From: Dermatophagoides farinae
Lineage: Eukaryota; Arthropoda; Arachnida; Sarcoptiformes; Pyroglyphidae
Length of the DNA stretch: 64,000 nt
Direction: 5' to 3'
Assembly (NCBI RefSeq): GCF_024713945.1
Contig: NC_134680.1
Location: 253,001-317,000, forward strand
A program made the position numbers and the translations under genes. The notes below the pieces were generated by a model. That model saw only the letters and a list, made by a program, of their open reading frames with translations. It searched no databases and had not been told where the DNA came from. Below, in pieces: positions 26,197 to 40,100 of the stretch; the stretch's first letter is position 1, and each line of letters starts with the position of its first letter.

Positions 26197-27624
26197 TATG
26201 TTGTGTGGTGGTGGCTGAAAAAAAAAATTTTAACAAATGACGACGACAACAACAAAGACAAATGATCACTGAAATGATAATTCTGGAAAAAAAAATGAAA
26301 TTGTTTAGTCTTTGTTGACGTCGTTGTGAAGGTGTTTGTTTACACAAAATTATTTGCATGTATGATTTTCATTCTTTCTCTCTATCTTTTGGTTCAAGCA
26401 ATTCATATTAATCATTTTCATATAAATGACAATTGTGTACGATGGAATCGAGGAATTTCGTGTCATATTCCATCATCAATGACAATCATATATTATATAT
26501 TCGTTTATTTTCGTATCTGTAACACACATGTCCATGTGAAACACACACACACACACAATGTTATCTTATCATCTGACGATATTATCTTTTGAACATATTC
26601 AAATGAAATTCATGGCCAAGAAAAAAAACACGAAAAATCAATTTTGTAGTAAAAACTATTGGATTAACGATGCAATAACCTTATGAATGATGATGATGAC
26701 AAACAAACAAAATTGACATTTAAAAACTTTACAGCTCAAATTTCCCGGGAATTGTGATCATCAATTACAAGTTGTTTTCATTTTTTAAAAAAGAAAATTG
26801 AAAAAGAAATCAAGAGAAAAAAAATTTGAGCGCAAGTCAAATAATCAATTTATTCATATATATGAAAATGAGCCCAAAAAAAATCATGACAAACAATTTA
26901 ATCTTGTGTTTGTGTGTGTGTATGGCAAAGTTATTGTGATAAATAAAACAAAACAACAACAGCAAAACAAACAAAAACGATATATCAATTAAATAATAAA
27001 AAGGACAACATTTTATTTCTTTCTGTATTTTTATGTGAGTGAGTTAGGTTTTTATTTGTTGAATATTATGATTATTATTATGAAATAAATGGCAGAAGTA
27101 GAAAAAGAAAACAGGAAAAAAACAGCAAATAGAAGGTGTGTTTGGTCTGTGTGTATTGGCCGATTTTGATTCGAATGTTTTGCTTGTTTTTATGGGAGTT
27201 TTTCCAACGACAACAATAATAATTTGCGTTTTCTTTTTTTGTTTCTTGTCTTGTGTGTGTGGTGGTTACAATTGCCGTTGTTGAAAATTATGCGAAATTG
27301 TTGAGAGAAGAGTGAAAATCGAATCCAAAAGAACTTGTTTCATGGCAACACACAACCAGGAATGATGATGATGATGAAAAAAATCGAAAGTTGAATTTGA
27401 ATTTCATTTTTTTTGTCTATCTCGATTACCTGAAGAAGAAATAAAATCGATTCATTCAAGAATCATGTGTTAGTGGAGAAGAGGGAAATAGCGGACTGAG
27501 TAAAAATTTTTTTTTGTAACTAAACCATGAGTGGAAGCAATAATGGAAGTTATCACAAATCTATTATTTCTCAATCTGAATCTTGATTAAATTAAAAATT
27601 ATTGCTCTAAATCAATTTTAATTT
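26197..27624. other. Intergenic region, no gene seen
   Basis: About 1.4 kb of AT-rich sequence with CA, GT and ATG runs. It probably contains the promoter and 5' UTR of the phosphatase gene and the 3' UTR of the palmitoyltransferase-like gene. No coding frame could be supported. Confidence 0.5.
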
Positions 27625-28763
27625 CTATTGAAGCAGGTGATAAGAACAATTATTATGTTTGTTGGTCATTTTTGTGGTCATTACCATTGCCGAAGTTGTT
27701 GATGTGGTCATTGTTGAAGAATTCAAAGATGATGGCAATGGCGATGATGACGTTCGAGTAGTGGACAATAATAATAATAATAATTTGAGCAATGAGTATG
27801 ATAATAATATCACCAATTGTCCAGCATATATTGCAGTTATGAATGATAATGATAAACTAAAAGGAATTTGTAAAAAACAAAAATAGAAAATGTAAATATT
27901 TGATTACAATAAATATAATGACGATACTTACTTGATATCAAAATAAACTTCACTACAATCGTCCGGAATTAGAATGATATCATTGAAGGTATATGTTGTA
28001 TGACAAATTGTTGTTATATTTAAATAAATATCAAATAATAAGGCAAATATTAAACAGACATGGCTTGCTAGATAGATATGCCAACCATTCCAACCGTGAA
28101 TTGTTGCACCAATCCAATGACAATATTTACACCAATCATTCATTGAAAACAATATTTTATCATCATTTCGATCACGATAATCATGATGATGATGATGATG
28201 ATGGTTGTTATTATTCTCGTTCATTATCAATTCATCGATACAAATGTCATGTGAATGATGATTTTTGGAACATTTTCGTAGATAAATAAGCATCAAAATA
28301 GCAATAGTAACCATGGATAATAACGAATAATTTTCCCATATTGTAATCTCAAGAAATGGTACAACTATAAATTCAAATACAGATCTATTGTATGTTTGGA
28401 TTTTTTTGGAAAAAAGAAATTTTGCATGTTAATTAATTGATTATATAAATGTTCAATTTTCTTTATATGAAACACTTACAAAAGTATGAGAAATGATGAA
28501 ATTGCCCATGATATGAAAAAATTTGTTTGATGTTTTCTTCCATAATAAATAAAACGATCAAATAATAGTAATGATAATGGCAATAATAGAATTAGAAATA
28601 TGATTGTTGCTGATCGACTAAATGTTGATAGACCAATCGTTGTACATAATAGTATTGGTGGTACAAGTATTTCGATGAATCCGTTCCAGAAATCGTTATC
28701 GTTATTATTATTATTCATTTTCATTAGATATTTGAAAGCAAATTGATGGAAAATGTGTTTCAT
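27625..28763 (-). CDS. Multi-pass membrane protein resembling ZDHHC23, DHHC motif absent
   Basis: Three exons on the minus strand: 28763-28480, 28384-27932 and 27856-27625. Together 323 codons (322 aa) with all phases matching. There are at least five hydrophobic segments. After a His/Asp-rich loop the protein reads DWCKYCHWIGATIHGWNGWH. DWC, C-x-WI and a later N line up with the start and end of the Cys-rich DHHC domain of ZDHHC23. The stretch TTIC...ILIPDDCSEVY aligns with the segment after the DHHC domain in that family, and a last membrane helix follows. The catalytic DHHC reads CKYC and most zinc-binding Cys/His residues are missing, so it is probably not an active palmitoyltransferase. 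The family assignment rests on remembered family features and is moderate; the gene model itself is firmer. Confidence 0.6.
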
Positions 28764-31700
28764 TTTTTGAATTCAATTGATGATGATGAAACAATCAATC
28801 GATGATGACGAATGAATGAATGGAATTATAGTGTGAGTGTGTGTATAAAAAATTAAATTAAATTAGAACAGGGAAAACACCGAGATTGGCAAACAAACTA
28901 TAAACAAATCGGAAAATTTGCCACAAAAAGGCCATAAATCACAATTAATCCATTTGGCAGTTGTCATTACATTATATCATCACCATCATCAATATCATTA
29001 TGTTGAATAAATCATCTTTTTTTTTTGCCAGAGCTTTTATTTTTATTTTTTGGCTACAAATAATGAAAATCAAAATATTTTGTAATCATAAATAATTTGT
29101 AAACAAACCTTTTTATTACTAAAGATTCTACAAACGACAGAGCAAATGATAGGAATGATGATGTAAACAACAAATTCAAAATGTTTACAATTTCGAAAAT
29201 GACTTTTTTAGGCCAAATAAAAAACTTCACCAATGTTTGTTTGTGTTTTCATCACAGAAACCAGCTGGGTGACAATAGACGACGGTGCTTTATGAACTTT
29301 GCGTTGAAATAGATTCGAATGAATTTTTTTTTGTGTTTGCTTGTTCGATTCAAAGGAATGCACTGAAGTAATTTTTTTTCGTTTTTTTCTGAAAACTTTT
29401 TGATTCCCGAAATTAAGTGATATTCAAATTTTAATAATTTTTTTTTTCATTCATTCAATTATCATGTTAATTATCATCGCAACTCGTAAATTGATCTCAT
29501 TATATCGACAAACCGGAAGATCGATATATTGTTGACTGTCCAAATCGATTATTAATTACATCTTAATGTGTGATACTGTAGCAGCCGAACCAAAGAGGAA
29601 AAAAAATTCAAGGTCCATAAAACTTTGAGACGAAATTAACTGTCGTTGGTCAACAATAACTTTGTCTATCATGATGGCCCTAATTTCTTCTTTTTTTTGT
29701 TGGCAAATTTCAGAAACCCAAACAACTAACGAATGATGTAACTTGCATACATGCGCCAAAGAAAAAAATTCAAAAATTCAAGTTAGTCATTGAAATTTTT
29801 TTTCTTTTTAAATTTTCTTCTTTTTTAAATCTTCTAGGAAGTCATCTCCATCATCAAAAAAAAAACATTTCGGTTTTTTTTTGCTTGGCGGTTTTTTTAA
29901 AATACTATATGGGCGGTAGCTTAGTGACCTGGATTCTAGAATTCAAAACGGGCCAAAAAAATACTCATTTACAGCCACAACACACACACACACACAAACG
30001 CCCATAGATGAAAATCATGGAATTTTTTCTCATCATCATTGTTAAATGAATAAACGCGCTCCAACAAACGAATTTCACAAATCCACTGAACGCTAAAATA
30101 TATCATATCGATGCTTCATGAATGTTTGGTGTTTATATGTGTGTGTGCAAATAATATTCATTCATGGCTCGTCGATCATAATCATCATTGGAATGGAATT
30201 TTCCTTCCCACCATTTGGTTCGTCTGCTTCTGATATCCAAGCAAAAAGAAAAAAAATGGGATACAATGATTGTGATAGTGAGTTGTTGTTGTTGTTGTTG
30301 TTGTGAGTGAGAGAGAGAGAATTACATTTTTCGTTCCCCCTCTCTCTCTTTCGTTTTACATGTTCCAGTTGAATAATATCCGGCAACAACAACAACAACA
30401 ACAAAGACGACAACATCCTACATCGATATAGACTGAAACTATGATGACAACGAACGTAATGTTTGCTGTATATTAGAGAAAATGAAACCGAAATGAAAAA
30501 AAAAATTTGCTCCAACGATTGCTCATCATCATTTGGAAATGAAAATTTTGTTTTCTTTTTTTCTGTTTCGTGTTTTTTTTTCCAAATTCATTGGGTTGTG
30601 GATTGTGGATGATGAAAGAAAAATCTAGGCCACAAATCATCACCACCAAGACAAGACCCATGATTGTTTTGAATTGAATTCAGTTTTTTTTTTATGATGA
30701 TGATGATAATTTTTCTTTTTTTTCTATTCCCTTCAAGCATTCACTGAATTCAGAACCAATGTAAAATAAATAAACTGCTACTATGGATCAGGAAAAAAAC
30801 CGAGCAGATTTGTCGAAATTCAATTGAATTTTTATCCAGTGTGTTGTGTGGTCACACAATGAAATCCATTTCATTCGATTTGATTCAAATCGATAATACC
30901 ACACACACATCATCATCATCATCGTCATTATATCGATACATTGATGACCGATATTGATAAAATCGATAATTTTCAATAATTTAAACCGAATTTTTTTTTT
31001 CTCTCTTTGTCCTCAAAATCCTAAACCATTGACCGGCGACAGTTTTTTTTTTTTTTTTTGGTGTTGCCACTATCAAATTTCTGGCCATCGATTTATAGCT
31101 AGAAAAATCAATTTATTTTTTTTTTGCCCTTTTCTTGTATTCATTCTCACAAAATCAATTTTTTTTACCCGATGACCAATGACGATGATGGTGGTAATAA
31201 ATTAAGAGATAACTGATCCTGGTTGGGAAAAAAAACCACATTCAAAAAGAGTTCAAGAGCTGAAGAATTAAATTACGAATAAAAATGTAAAAATCGACAA
31301 CAACAACAACAGCGGAAAAAATTGATCATTCAATATGTGTCGGTGGATGAGAGAGGCAAGATGATTAATTAGCAGTGAAAAAAAAAAAATTTTTTTTTGG
31401 CTAATTTGAAAATTCTGATCCAATGAAAACAAAAAAAAACGGTTAAGTGGGTGGATCAAATGAAAAAAAAACAAAATCATCAACGGAAATTATTCTCTCA
31501 TCGAACATTGAAATTTCTTCCGGTTGATTGAATTTCTGTTTAGCTGTTGTTGTTGTTGTTGAACTTTTTTTTCTTTTTCTCTCTTCGAAAAAAAAGAATG
31601 GCCGTTATTTTTGTTTTCAGGATTGTTTTTCTTTGGGATTTAATGTTCAATCAAACCATCCGACCGACCAGTCAAACCAGCTAAAAGAGAATCCAGAATT

Positions 31701-34700
31701 TTTTTTTCATTTCCGTGCATCACACACACACACACACCTCGTCACGATGTAGTCTAGTAAAGTTCCACATTCTGGTTTTTCCAAGTTTTTTTTTGTTAAA
31801 TTTAATTTTCCATATCAAATATATTTTTTTTCTCTCTCTCTCTTTAAAGAATAAACACATGCGCGCATATCATCAGAATTTAGAATTTTTATTCCAACTT
31901 TCTTCCTCATTGTGGTTGTTTGTCGTTATTCTTTGTGCTTTCTGGTCAAGGTCTCTTTCTCTCTTTCATTCATTCACTTTCTATCATCATCATCATCATC
32001 ATCATCACCATGGTAATCACATGTGCAAAAGGGGCGTGAGAAAAACATTCAAAAACAACGACAACAACAATGGATTTGAATTTGGAGAATATTCTTCTTC
32101 TCTCCCTTCTACTCATCTTCTTTTTTCCAATTTTTTTTCTGGGTTCAACAAAAAAAAAATTCATTCAAATTGATTGAAAAGAACATAAAAAAAAGATTCA
32201 AAAATCAATTTTATTTTTCCATTTTACAATAATAATGAACAAGCGAAAAAAAATTGAAATTTCGTTTCAAAAACAGAATTCTGCCATCATTTCTTTTCTT
32301 CTATTTTTTTTTTGTTTTTTTCTGACAAACAAAATTCTGAATGGAATCTGCTGCCCTGAGGTTTTTTCTTCTCCCCAAATAATATTGAGCATTATAAAAA
32401 TAAAAAAGTTTTAAGAAAGAAGAAAAAAAAATTTTCAATGGAAGTAAAAGTGTTAAAATACAAATGAAAAAAAAACTTGACGAATAGATTGCGGCTATAT
32501 ACACCTAAATTTGACCGAAAAAAAATCATCATCATCAATTGATGAACGAATGAATGAAAAAAACCAAAAGTAAATTTCGTGTGTAACAAGACAAACAAAC
32601 AAAAAAAGCCAATAAACTACATAAAAACATACTGAAATTAATAGTTTCCATGACATCGAGAAGCCAAACTTCTGACCAGCCAAAAGAAAAATAAAAATAA
32701 ACATCATCGATATTTGAATCTCATCATCATGTGTGTGTGTGTGTGTGTGTTTGTAAAGCCAGGAAAATTTTATTTGTCTTCGTTTGTTATTGTCGAAACA
32801 GCAGCTTGCTGCTTCCTCCTTCAAACAAAATGATAATAATTTATTATTATTTTCTTTCTTGGATCGAAAATGGACCAAAAGAAAACAAAAAATAAATAAA
32901 CAATTCTGGCCAATATCGGTGGTACGCGAATCGGTAACGGCAATTTATGTCATTATAGAATCGAATGTTTTTTGTTTGTTTGTTTTTGTTTTTTGTTTTC
33001 TATATCGAATGTTCGAATTCGAATGTATGTAATATGTTCTGCTCTCCAACAACAACATCGAAAAATTTTTATCTTTTTTTCTGATAAATTTCTTTTGTTT
33101 TGTTTTTTTATTTATTTTCTTAGATTTTCTTGTTTTTTTAGTATGTTTTTTCTTCCGTCGGATGTTCTGATGATAATGATGAGCATGTGAGTATCCAGAA
33201 ACCAACAAAAAAAGCCTACATCTATGTATGTATCTGAATGAATCATTTTTTTTTCTATTTTCGAATCTTTTGATTCTCTTTCTTTTCTCTTTACTATTCA
33301 ATTAGGTTCAGCCCAAATGTTTGTAAAGATGATGATGATGATGATGAGGAAAAAAAGAATTATATATTACCCCCTCTTCTCAAAGAATATACGATTTTGA
33401 TGTATATACATTGATTGTCATTTTGTGTTGGATGGGTGGATTGTGTGGGGTGTGCCATTGGAAACGCTGGCCTAGTCGAATACAATAATAATACTACCCA
33501 TCAATTCAAGTAAAGTTAAGCAGCCAAAAATTCATTCGATTCAAAGTCAAATACAGGAATCAAACCGAAGAATAATAAGAACGAAAAAAAACATCATATC
33601 ACATCACCGAATCCGAAATAGAAGAAAAAGCTTCTTGTACATTCTCTCCTTGTTATTATCAGGGACTCAATACAATTGAAGTATTATTATTGTTATATAT
33701 CTGCTGCGCAGGACTGTATGGATAGTAATATCCCGGATCGAATCAACTTGAACACAAGAAGAAATTTACGGTTATTGTTTGATACATTTCTTGCTTTCGC
33801 CATCTCGAATGAAAAACTACAGCAGCAGTATTTGGAACCATCATCCCAAAGAAATATATGATGATGATGGTATGTATGTATGTAGTCCGACCTTCGATTT
33901 TGATTTTAGCTTTTCATTTTGACATACTGATATGGAATTTTTTCTCTTCATATTCTCTCTAGTTTAGAGAATCCAATGATTCTATTATAAGCTAAATTGT
34001 CTCGATGTGTATATAGAACAAGAAGAATAATGTTGGATGCGCTAAAAGCTTACTCGATAGTTTCACGATTCACTACATGTTTCTTGGATTCTCTTGTGTG
34101 TTCGGTGTGAACAAATTGTCTACAAACAAATGATGCAAAGTTTACAAGAGAAACAATAACAAACACACACAAAGAGAGAAAAAATTAGTCCACCGGATTT
34201 GTTGTTGCTGTTCCCCATCATCATCAAATAATGCATGATTCATGTACACTGGCCCTAAATTCTGAATGTGATGGAATGCATCATGCCACTACCCAAACGA
34301 TATTTCAAACCATTACACTTATATATCAAATACGAATAGTGTTGAAAATTTCATTTTGGGGCCGCATCATTTATATGATATTCTGATGATGATGATGATG
34401 ATGCTTGAGCTTCCCGTTTTTTTTATTATTTCGAGCAAGTCTCAAAATCGAATGGAATGAAGGAAGAACATCAAGAACACATACACACACTCACCAAGTC
34501 AAAGAAGAAGAAGAAGAAACCATCTAGCTATCTATTGCCGTTATATTGCCATCAACCAATTCATTCAAGTCAAGAAATGGGAAAAAAATAGTGGTATCCA
34601 TTTGGATTTAACATATCCACACTGTATGTATTCAGATCTGTATACAGTATATGTTATAACGGATTCCAGGACAAGAATACATGGTACACAAACACATCAC

Positions 34701-37132
34701 TTAGATATGTAACAGAACGAACTATGTCTTGTATTTGTGTTTGTTTGTATGTGAAAAAAAACACACATTTAAATGATACTGAAAACACGGAACCGAAAAC
34801 CAAGGGAGAGAGAGAGAGAAAGAAAAACGAATCAAGATTCAATTCTCCTGTTAATTAATTAATTTTTCATAATTTTTTTTCTCTCGTTCTAGTTCTGGTT
34901 CCTGGTGCATATCTGCTGTGTATTCTTGAATTCATTTTCGTCCTTGCATATATCATCACATTCATTTATTGATTCGAACAAAAAAAAATTCTGTGTTTCA
35001 AAAGCTTTTCATCTTTTTTTTCTTCTTCTTCTTCTTCTAAATGATCATGATGGATAAACGACACAAAATAGAAATCTGTACTGGTTAGACAGGTTAGTTA
35101 CCGTTTTTTTCAAAAATTTTTTAATTTTACATCATTTTTTTTTGTTTTTGATTCTTGTGTGTCATATAACAAACACAAATTTCTAGGTCTTGTTATTGTT
35201 TGCTTGTTTGTTTTTTTTTTCTCGTTCATCATCCATCATCAATATTGTGTTCTGTAAGGACTTGAAAGCAAATGAAAAAAAATGTGTTAAACTTCTGATC
35301 TTGAAATCTTTTTGTTGTAACCAAGTCTTCCAAAATAATTCTACAATTCAACAATACAACACCTGAATCATTCTCATCCAAATTTTTTTTTCGCTTGTTC
35401 AATGTTGAAAATCAGTGCTTCCATAATTCTTGATCGATCAATCAATCCACCTACTACAACATTATTATTATTGTGATTCACAACAATTCTTCCATTCATC
35501 ATTTTCAATTTATTCTTTTTTTTCTAGAAAAAAAAATTCTACATTTTGTCCATTCATACAACATATCAATATCGATACCCTTAACACACAATCAATCAAG
35601 AGTCTTCCGAATTCAAAGTTCAGAATTGAAATTTTTTTTTTCGAAACTATAACTGTGACCAATCCTTCCACGTCATCATTATTGTTTTTGAAATTCTCCT
35701 TTGTCTTCCACATTTTCATCATTTTCCATTTGCTTCTAATTTGTGTCCATCGATTTTTATTGTTACCAATTATTGTAACCATCATCATCTTCATCATCAT
35801 CATCATCGCTGTTAATAATAAATTAGCTTCATTTCATTTTGTATGTTTGTGTGTTTGTCCGATCAATTTGATTCTTTTTCTTTATTATTCTGATGGAATA
35901 ATAATAACAAGAATAATTGATTATTTATATTTGTAATACTCAGAATTCTCTTTATTCTTAAATTCCTATTATTATTGTGTATATGGCCTGATGAAAAAAA
36001 CAATCCCATTTTCGACCCCGTTAAGTAAAATTAAATCAAATCATCGACTGATTGAATTTTTCTCATTTTCTTTCTTCAATTTTTTTTGTCACCGATTATC
36101 AAAATTAATTCGTATCATCATCATCATCATAAACATCGTTTTGTGTTCGTGTGTGTGTGCGATGAATTTTGGTTGGATTTTTCTCTAAATCACCTACAAT
36201 CAATTTTATGATTTCGTCTTTTTTGTCATTTGAAGATTGACTATTTTGAATTGTATGTTTGTGTATGCTTGTGTGTGTGACAGTATAAATGTGTAATCTA
36301 ATGTTGCTTGAATTAATGCAAAAAAAAGTTCAAGAGAAAAAACTTGCAATTCAAAAACAAAATACTCAAGCACACATACATGCACAAATAGACATTAAAT
36401 AATTGCTTTCGACTTTGGCAATTTTTTTTTGATAAAACAAGTGCAACATACCGTCGGAAACAATACGGGAATATCAATCAAGAAAAAAAAATTCGACCAT
36501 CAAATGAAATGAACGACAACGGCAACGGCAATATCTCATATAATAAGTCAACAACATCAAACGAAAAGATTAAACTGAAATAAAAGTAATTAAAATAAAG
36601 AAAAAGGTCATTCAATATATAGTGAATTATAGCAATTTTGATAAAAACATCTAGTGTTACTGAATTCCGGTCATCATCATCATCAACCTATTTTTATGAA
36701 AATTATTAACCATTGTGTGGCCATCATCATCATCATCATCTCATTATTTGTTATTACAAAATAATTTTTATTCTTATTTTTACTAGACATACAAAAACCC
36801 ACACAAAAAAGGCAAGTAATTCTTCATGTTTTTGTTGTTGTTGTTGTCTATGTAAGATAATCTATGATTAAATATTTTTGTGTCTCAGATTTCTTTTTTT
36901 TTGATGATAGAAAAATGTTTTTATATGTTAGGTCGCATCAAATTTTGATTGTAATTAGATATGTGTGTTTGTTGTTGAATGTATTGAGTAACGATATTTT
37001 TAAATTTTACATATTTTTTTCAAATAAAAAAAAATTCATTTTTCCCTTTCTTTTGATGAACATATTAGATATTATATTGTATCGAAATATTATTAGTGCC
37101 CAAATTCAAAATTTTTTTCATCAAAAAAAAAC
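28764..37132. other. Long gene-poor stretch
   Basis: About 8.4 kb without a supportable coding region. Open frames on both strands (for example 30162-30515 and 35430-35936) are translated repeats and pyrimidine-rich tracts without domain signatures. Contents are (CA)n, (GA)n, (CAA)n and (ATC)n runs and long T and A homopolymers. The proximal part presumably holds the GABA transporter promoter and any untranslated 5' exons. Confidence 0.5.
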
Positions 37133-40100
37133 ATGGCTGGAAATAAAGTTGAAATGAATAGTTTTGATGGTAATACGGGTGGTATGGGTATACATCAATC
37201 GAATAATGCAACAACAAGCGGTATTGGTGGCGGTCGTACAAATGCTTCTGGTCAACATTCATTAACATCCGGCACAGCTGGTGGTGGTGGCGGTGGTGTT
37301 GCAACCGAAGTAAAATTGACCAATACAAAAAATATACCTGAACGTGGCCAATGGACAGGACAATTGGATTTTTTAATGTCTTGTATTGGATATGCAATTG
37401 GTTTAGGAAATGTATGGCGTTTTCCATATCTATGCTATAAAAATGGTGGAGGTAAGTGGATTTTAAATGATGATGATGATGATAATAATAACAGCCGTAG
37501 GGTGTGATAATAGTTGAAATTGTAGAATGTTTTTTTTTTCTAAACATATAACACATATATAGCTTCAAGCTCTACATTCTGAATGCAAAATGCAATGAAG
37601 TTCATTGAAATGAAATCAAAGTTTTAGCTATAGCACTAGCTTGCTTGTTGTTTATATAATATACATACAACATGCATATAAAAGGTCGATTAAATCGATC
37701 AAAAAAAAATCGATCGATTTGATTCATTTCAAGAATTGTAGTAAAAGATTATAGGTTCTAGGATTTTTTTTTCATTTCTGCTTTCTCTTTTTTTATATAA
37801 AAAAAGAAGAGGAAAAAATTCAATTTTTTTTAACATTCTTGACAACTGTCCACATACATGAAGAGAAATAATAAATTCATTCATTGATGGGCAAGAAAAA
37901 AAATTCCATTCAATTTTTTTTTATTTATTTTCATTTGCAATTTGTTGTTGGTCAACCACATCAAGTGTGTGTGTCTAGATTGTTGTCCAACAACACAAAG
38001 AGCGAATCTCAAGTTTGTCAAAAAAAAAAGAAAAAAATCAATCGGTCAACTGCTTGTCGAAGAGAAAGAAAGAGAAAAAAATAGCCGAATCTTCTTTTGC
38101 CTGTTTATTTGTTATTTGTTATGTTAGCACATCACCAGATTCGTTCATCATTGAAATGATTTGCGATTCGATTCTAAAAATTCTTATCATCATAGAAACA
38201 GCTGAATAGGCTGAATCACATACACACGCACACACACACACACACACACACATTTATGATTATGATGATGGTTATGGCCAAAATTCTTTTATAACATGGA
38301 AAGAAATGGAAATTTTATTATATTGCTTGTGTGTGTGTGTGTGTGAAAAAAGGATGATGCTTGTAAATGTTGTTGCAGCCAATTCCACATATACCGTTTA
38401 GTATCGTTTTTTTTTCAATTGAATTCTATCGCTGAATCAAATTCATCTCATTTATTAATGATGATCCCTCGATTATTGATGATGATTGACCATTTTTTTT
38501 CATGATTGATGGTAAAAAAAAATTTGTCACTCAATTATGGCTGGTGATGAGAGAAAAACCGGGATTTTTTGTTTTTTCTCTTTTCAAACTTTTTAAAATC
38601 AGAATTTCGTACTCATTCTTTTTCACATTCATAGAATTTTTTTTTTACTGTTTTGCCTGTTTTTGCATCGCAGTTGAATGCCCGCTCATGTATAGAAAAA
38701 AGTTTGCGACGATCGACGTAACAACGGTAAAAAGTTTCCATCCACACAAAATGAAATTGTGTTTAGGAAATGTTTTCAACACACACTTTTTCCTCTTCTT
38801 ACCTGGAATGTTTTTTTTGTACATTTAATTCATGCATGTCAATTTGTTGTTGTTGTTGTTTTTGTTTTTGTTGTTCTTGTGCTGCTACTGTTTCTGGATC
38901 AATTGTTATAAAAAAAATCAACAGCAGTTTTAGCATCAATTTCAAATGAAAAATTATTATTCTTGTTTTTTTTAAAATAAACTTCTTTGTATTGAATTCC
39001 AATACTTTGTATTTTGTTCTCTGTAATGATAATGGCTTTCGTGTTCATATAGAAATTGTTTTTTTTTGTTCGTATCCCTCGAATCGATCAAGATTTTGAA
39101 ATTTTCCAAGGACAAAAAACGAACAATATTCAATGGCCATGGCCTTTTTCTGGTCAATTGTTTGAATTAAATTTTCGTTTTTTTTTGAAAAATCGATAAA
39201 TCAGCATCAGATCATGATGATTGAATTTTTCTGGTAAAATTTGTGCTCTATATTCATTTCCGGTTCGACGGTTCCGGAGGAAAAATTTCAATTTCCGGCA
39301 TATAATTTAAAAAAAAAATTTATAATTGAATTGAGAAAAAAAGAATTTTTTTTTTTTGAAACTTGATTTGGATTTTTCTCTTCTATTTATTTATGACAGA
39401 TCTTTTTTTGAATTTTTTTTCACTAAAAAAATTTTTTTTTCCATATTTAGGCGCATTTCTAGTACCATATCTATGCTGTCTAATATTTGCCGGTGTGCCG
39501 GCATTTTTTCTGGAAGCATCACTTGGCCAATGGCTTGGTATCGGTGGTTTGGGTGTTTGGCGTATTTGTCCTGTGTTTAAAGGTGAATAATGAAAATGAA
39601 ATTTCAAAGTGAACTATTTTGTCATTTTATTGTTTCTACTATAGGTGTTGGTTATGCAGCCGCTGTAATGGCATTCTGGCTGAATGTCTATTATATTGTT
39701 GTACTTGCATGGGCATTATATTATTTTTCACAAGCAATAGATGTTGATGTACCATGGAAAGGTTGTAATAATTGGTGGAATACTGAACGTTGTCGTTCAG
39801 AATATGATCTTGCTGATGAAGAACGTCGTTGTTATATTGAACGTGGTCCACAAGATTTTACATGCAAAATGAACACTTCATTATTCACTAGTCCAGTGAA
39901 AGAATATTGGGAGTAAGTATGGTGTGAATAATTTTTTCATTTTTTTTTTTTTTTTTTTTGAAAAAATTGATTCATAATTTTTTCAAAAAAAAAAAAAAAA
40001 AAAAAAAAAAACAGTAGAGCGTAAAATTTACTTTCTTTCTCAATCAAGCTAGAGTTGATTAATGTCGTTTTAATGTTTTGTCCAATTGCCCAAACCTTTT

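Noticed and set aside
27659-27886. Plus-strand open frame of 75 codons
   Set aside because: Antisense to the last exon of the palmitoyltransferase-like gene, whose phase and splice acceptor fit the minus strand.
29911-29954. Segment with TAGCTTAGTGA resembling a tRNA A-box
   Set aside because: No B-box (GGTTCRANYCC) and no cloverleaf could be drawn; the downstream part reads ATTCTAGAATTC.
31715-32173. 152-codon open frame on the plus strand
   Set aside because: Largely translated CA, CATCAT and T-rich repeats; overlapping open frames on the other strand show the same low-complexity cause.
35430-35936. 168-codon open frame on the plus strand in the gene-poor block
   Set aside because: Composition is Phe/Ile/His-rich from T-rich and ATC-repeat DNA; no domain, no splice partners, no family resemblance.
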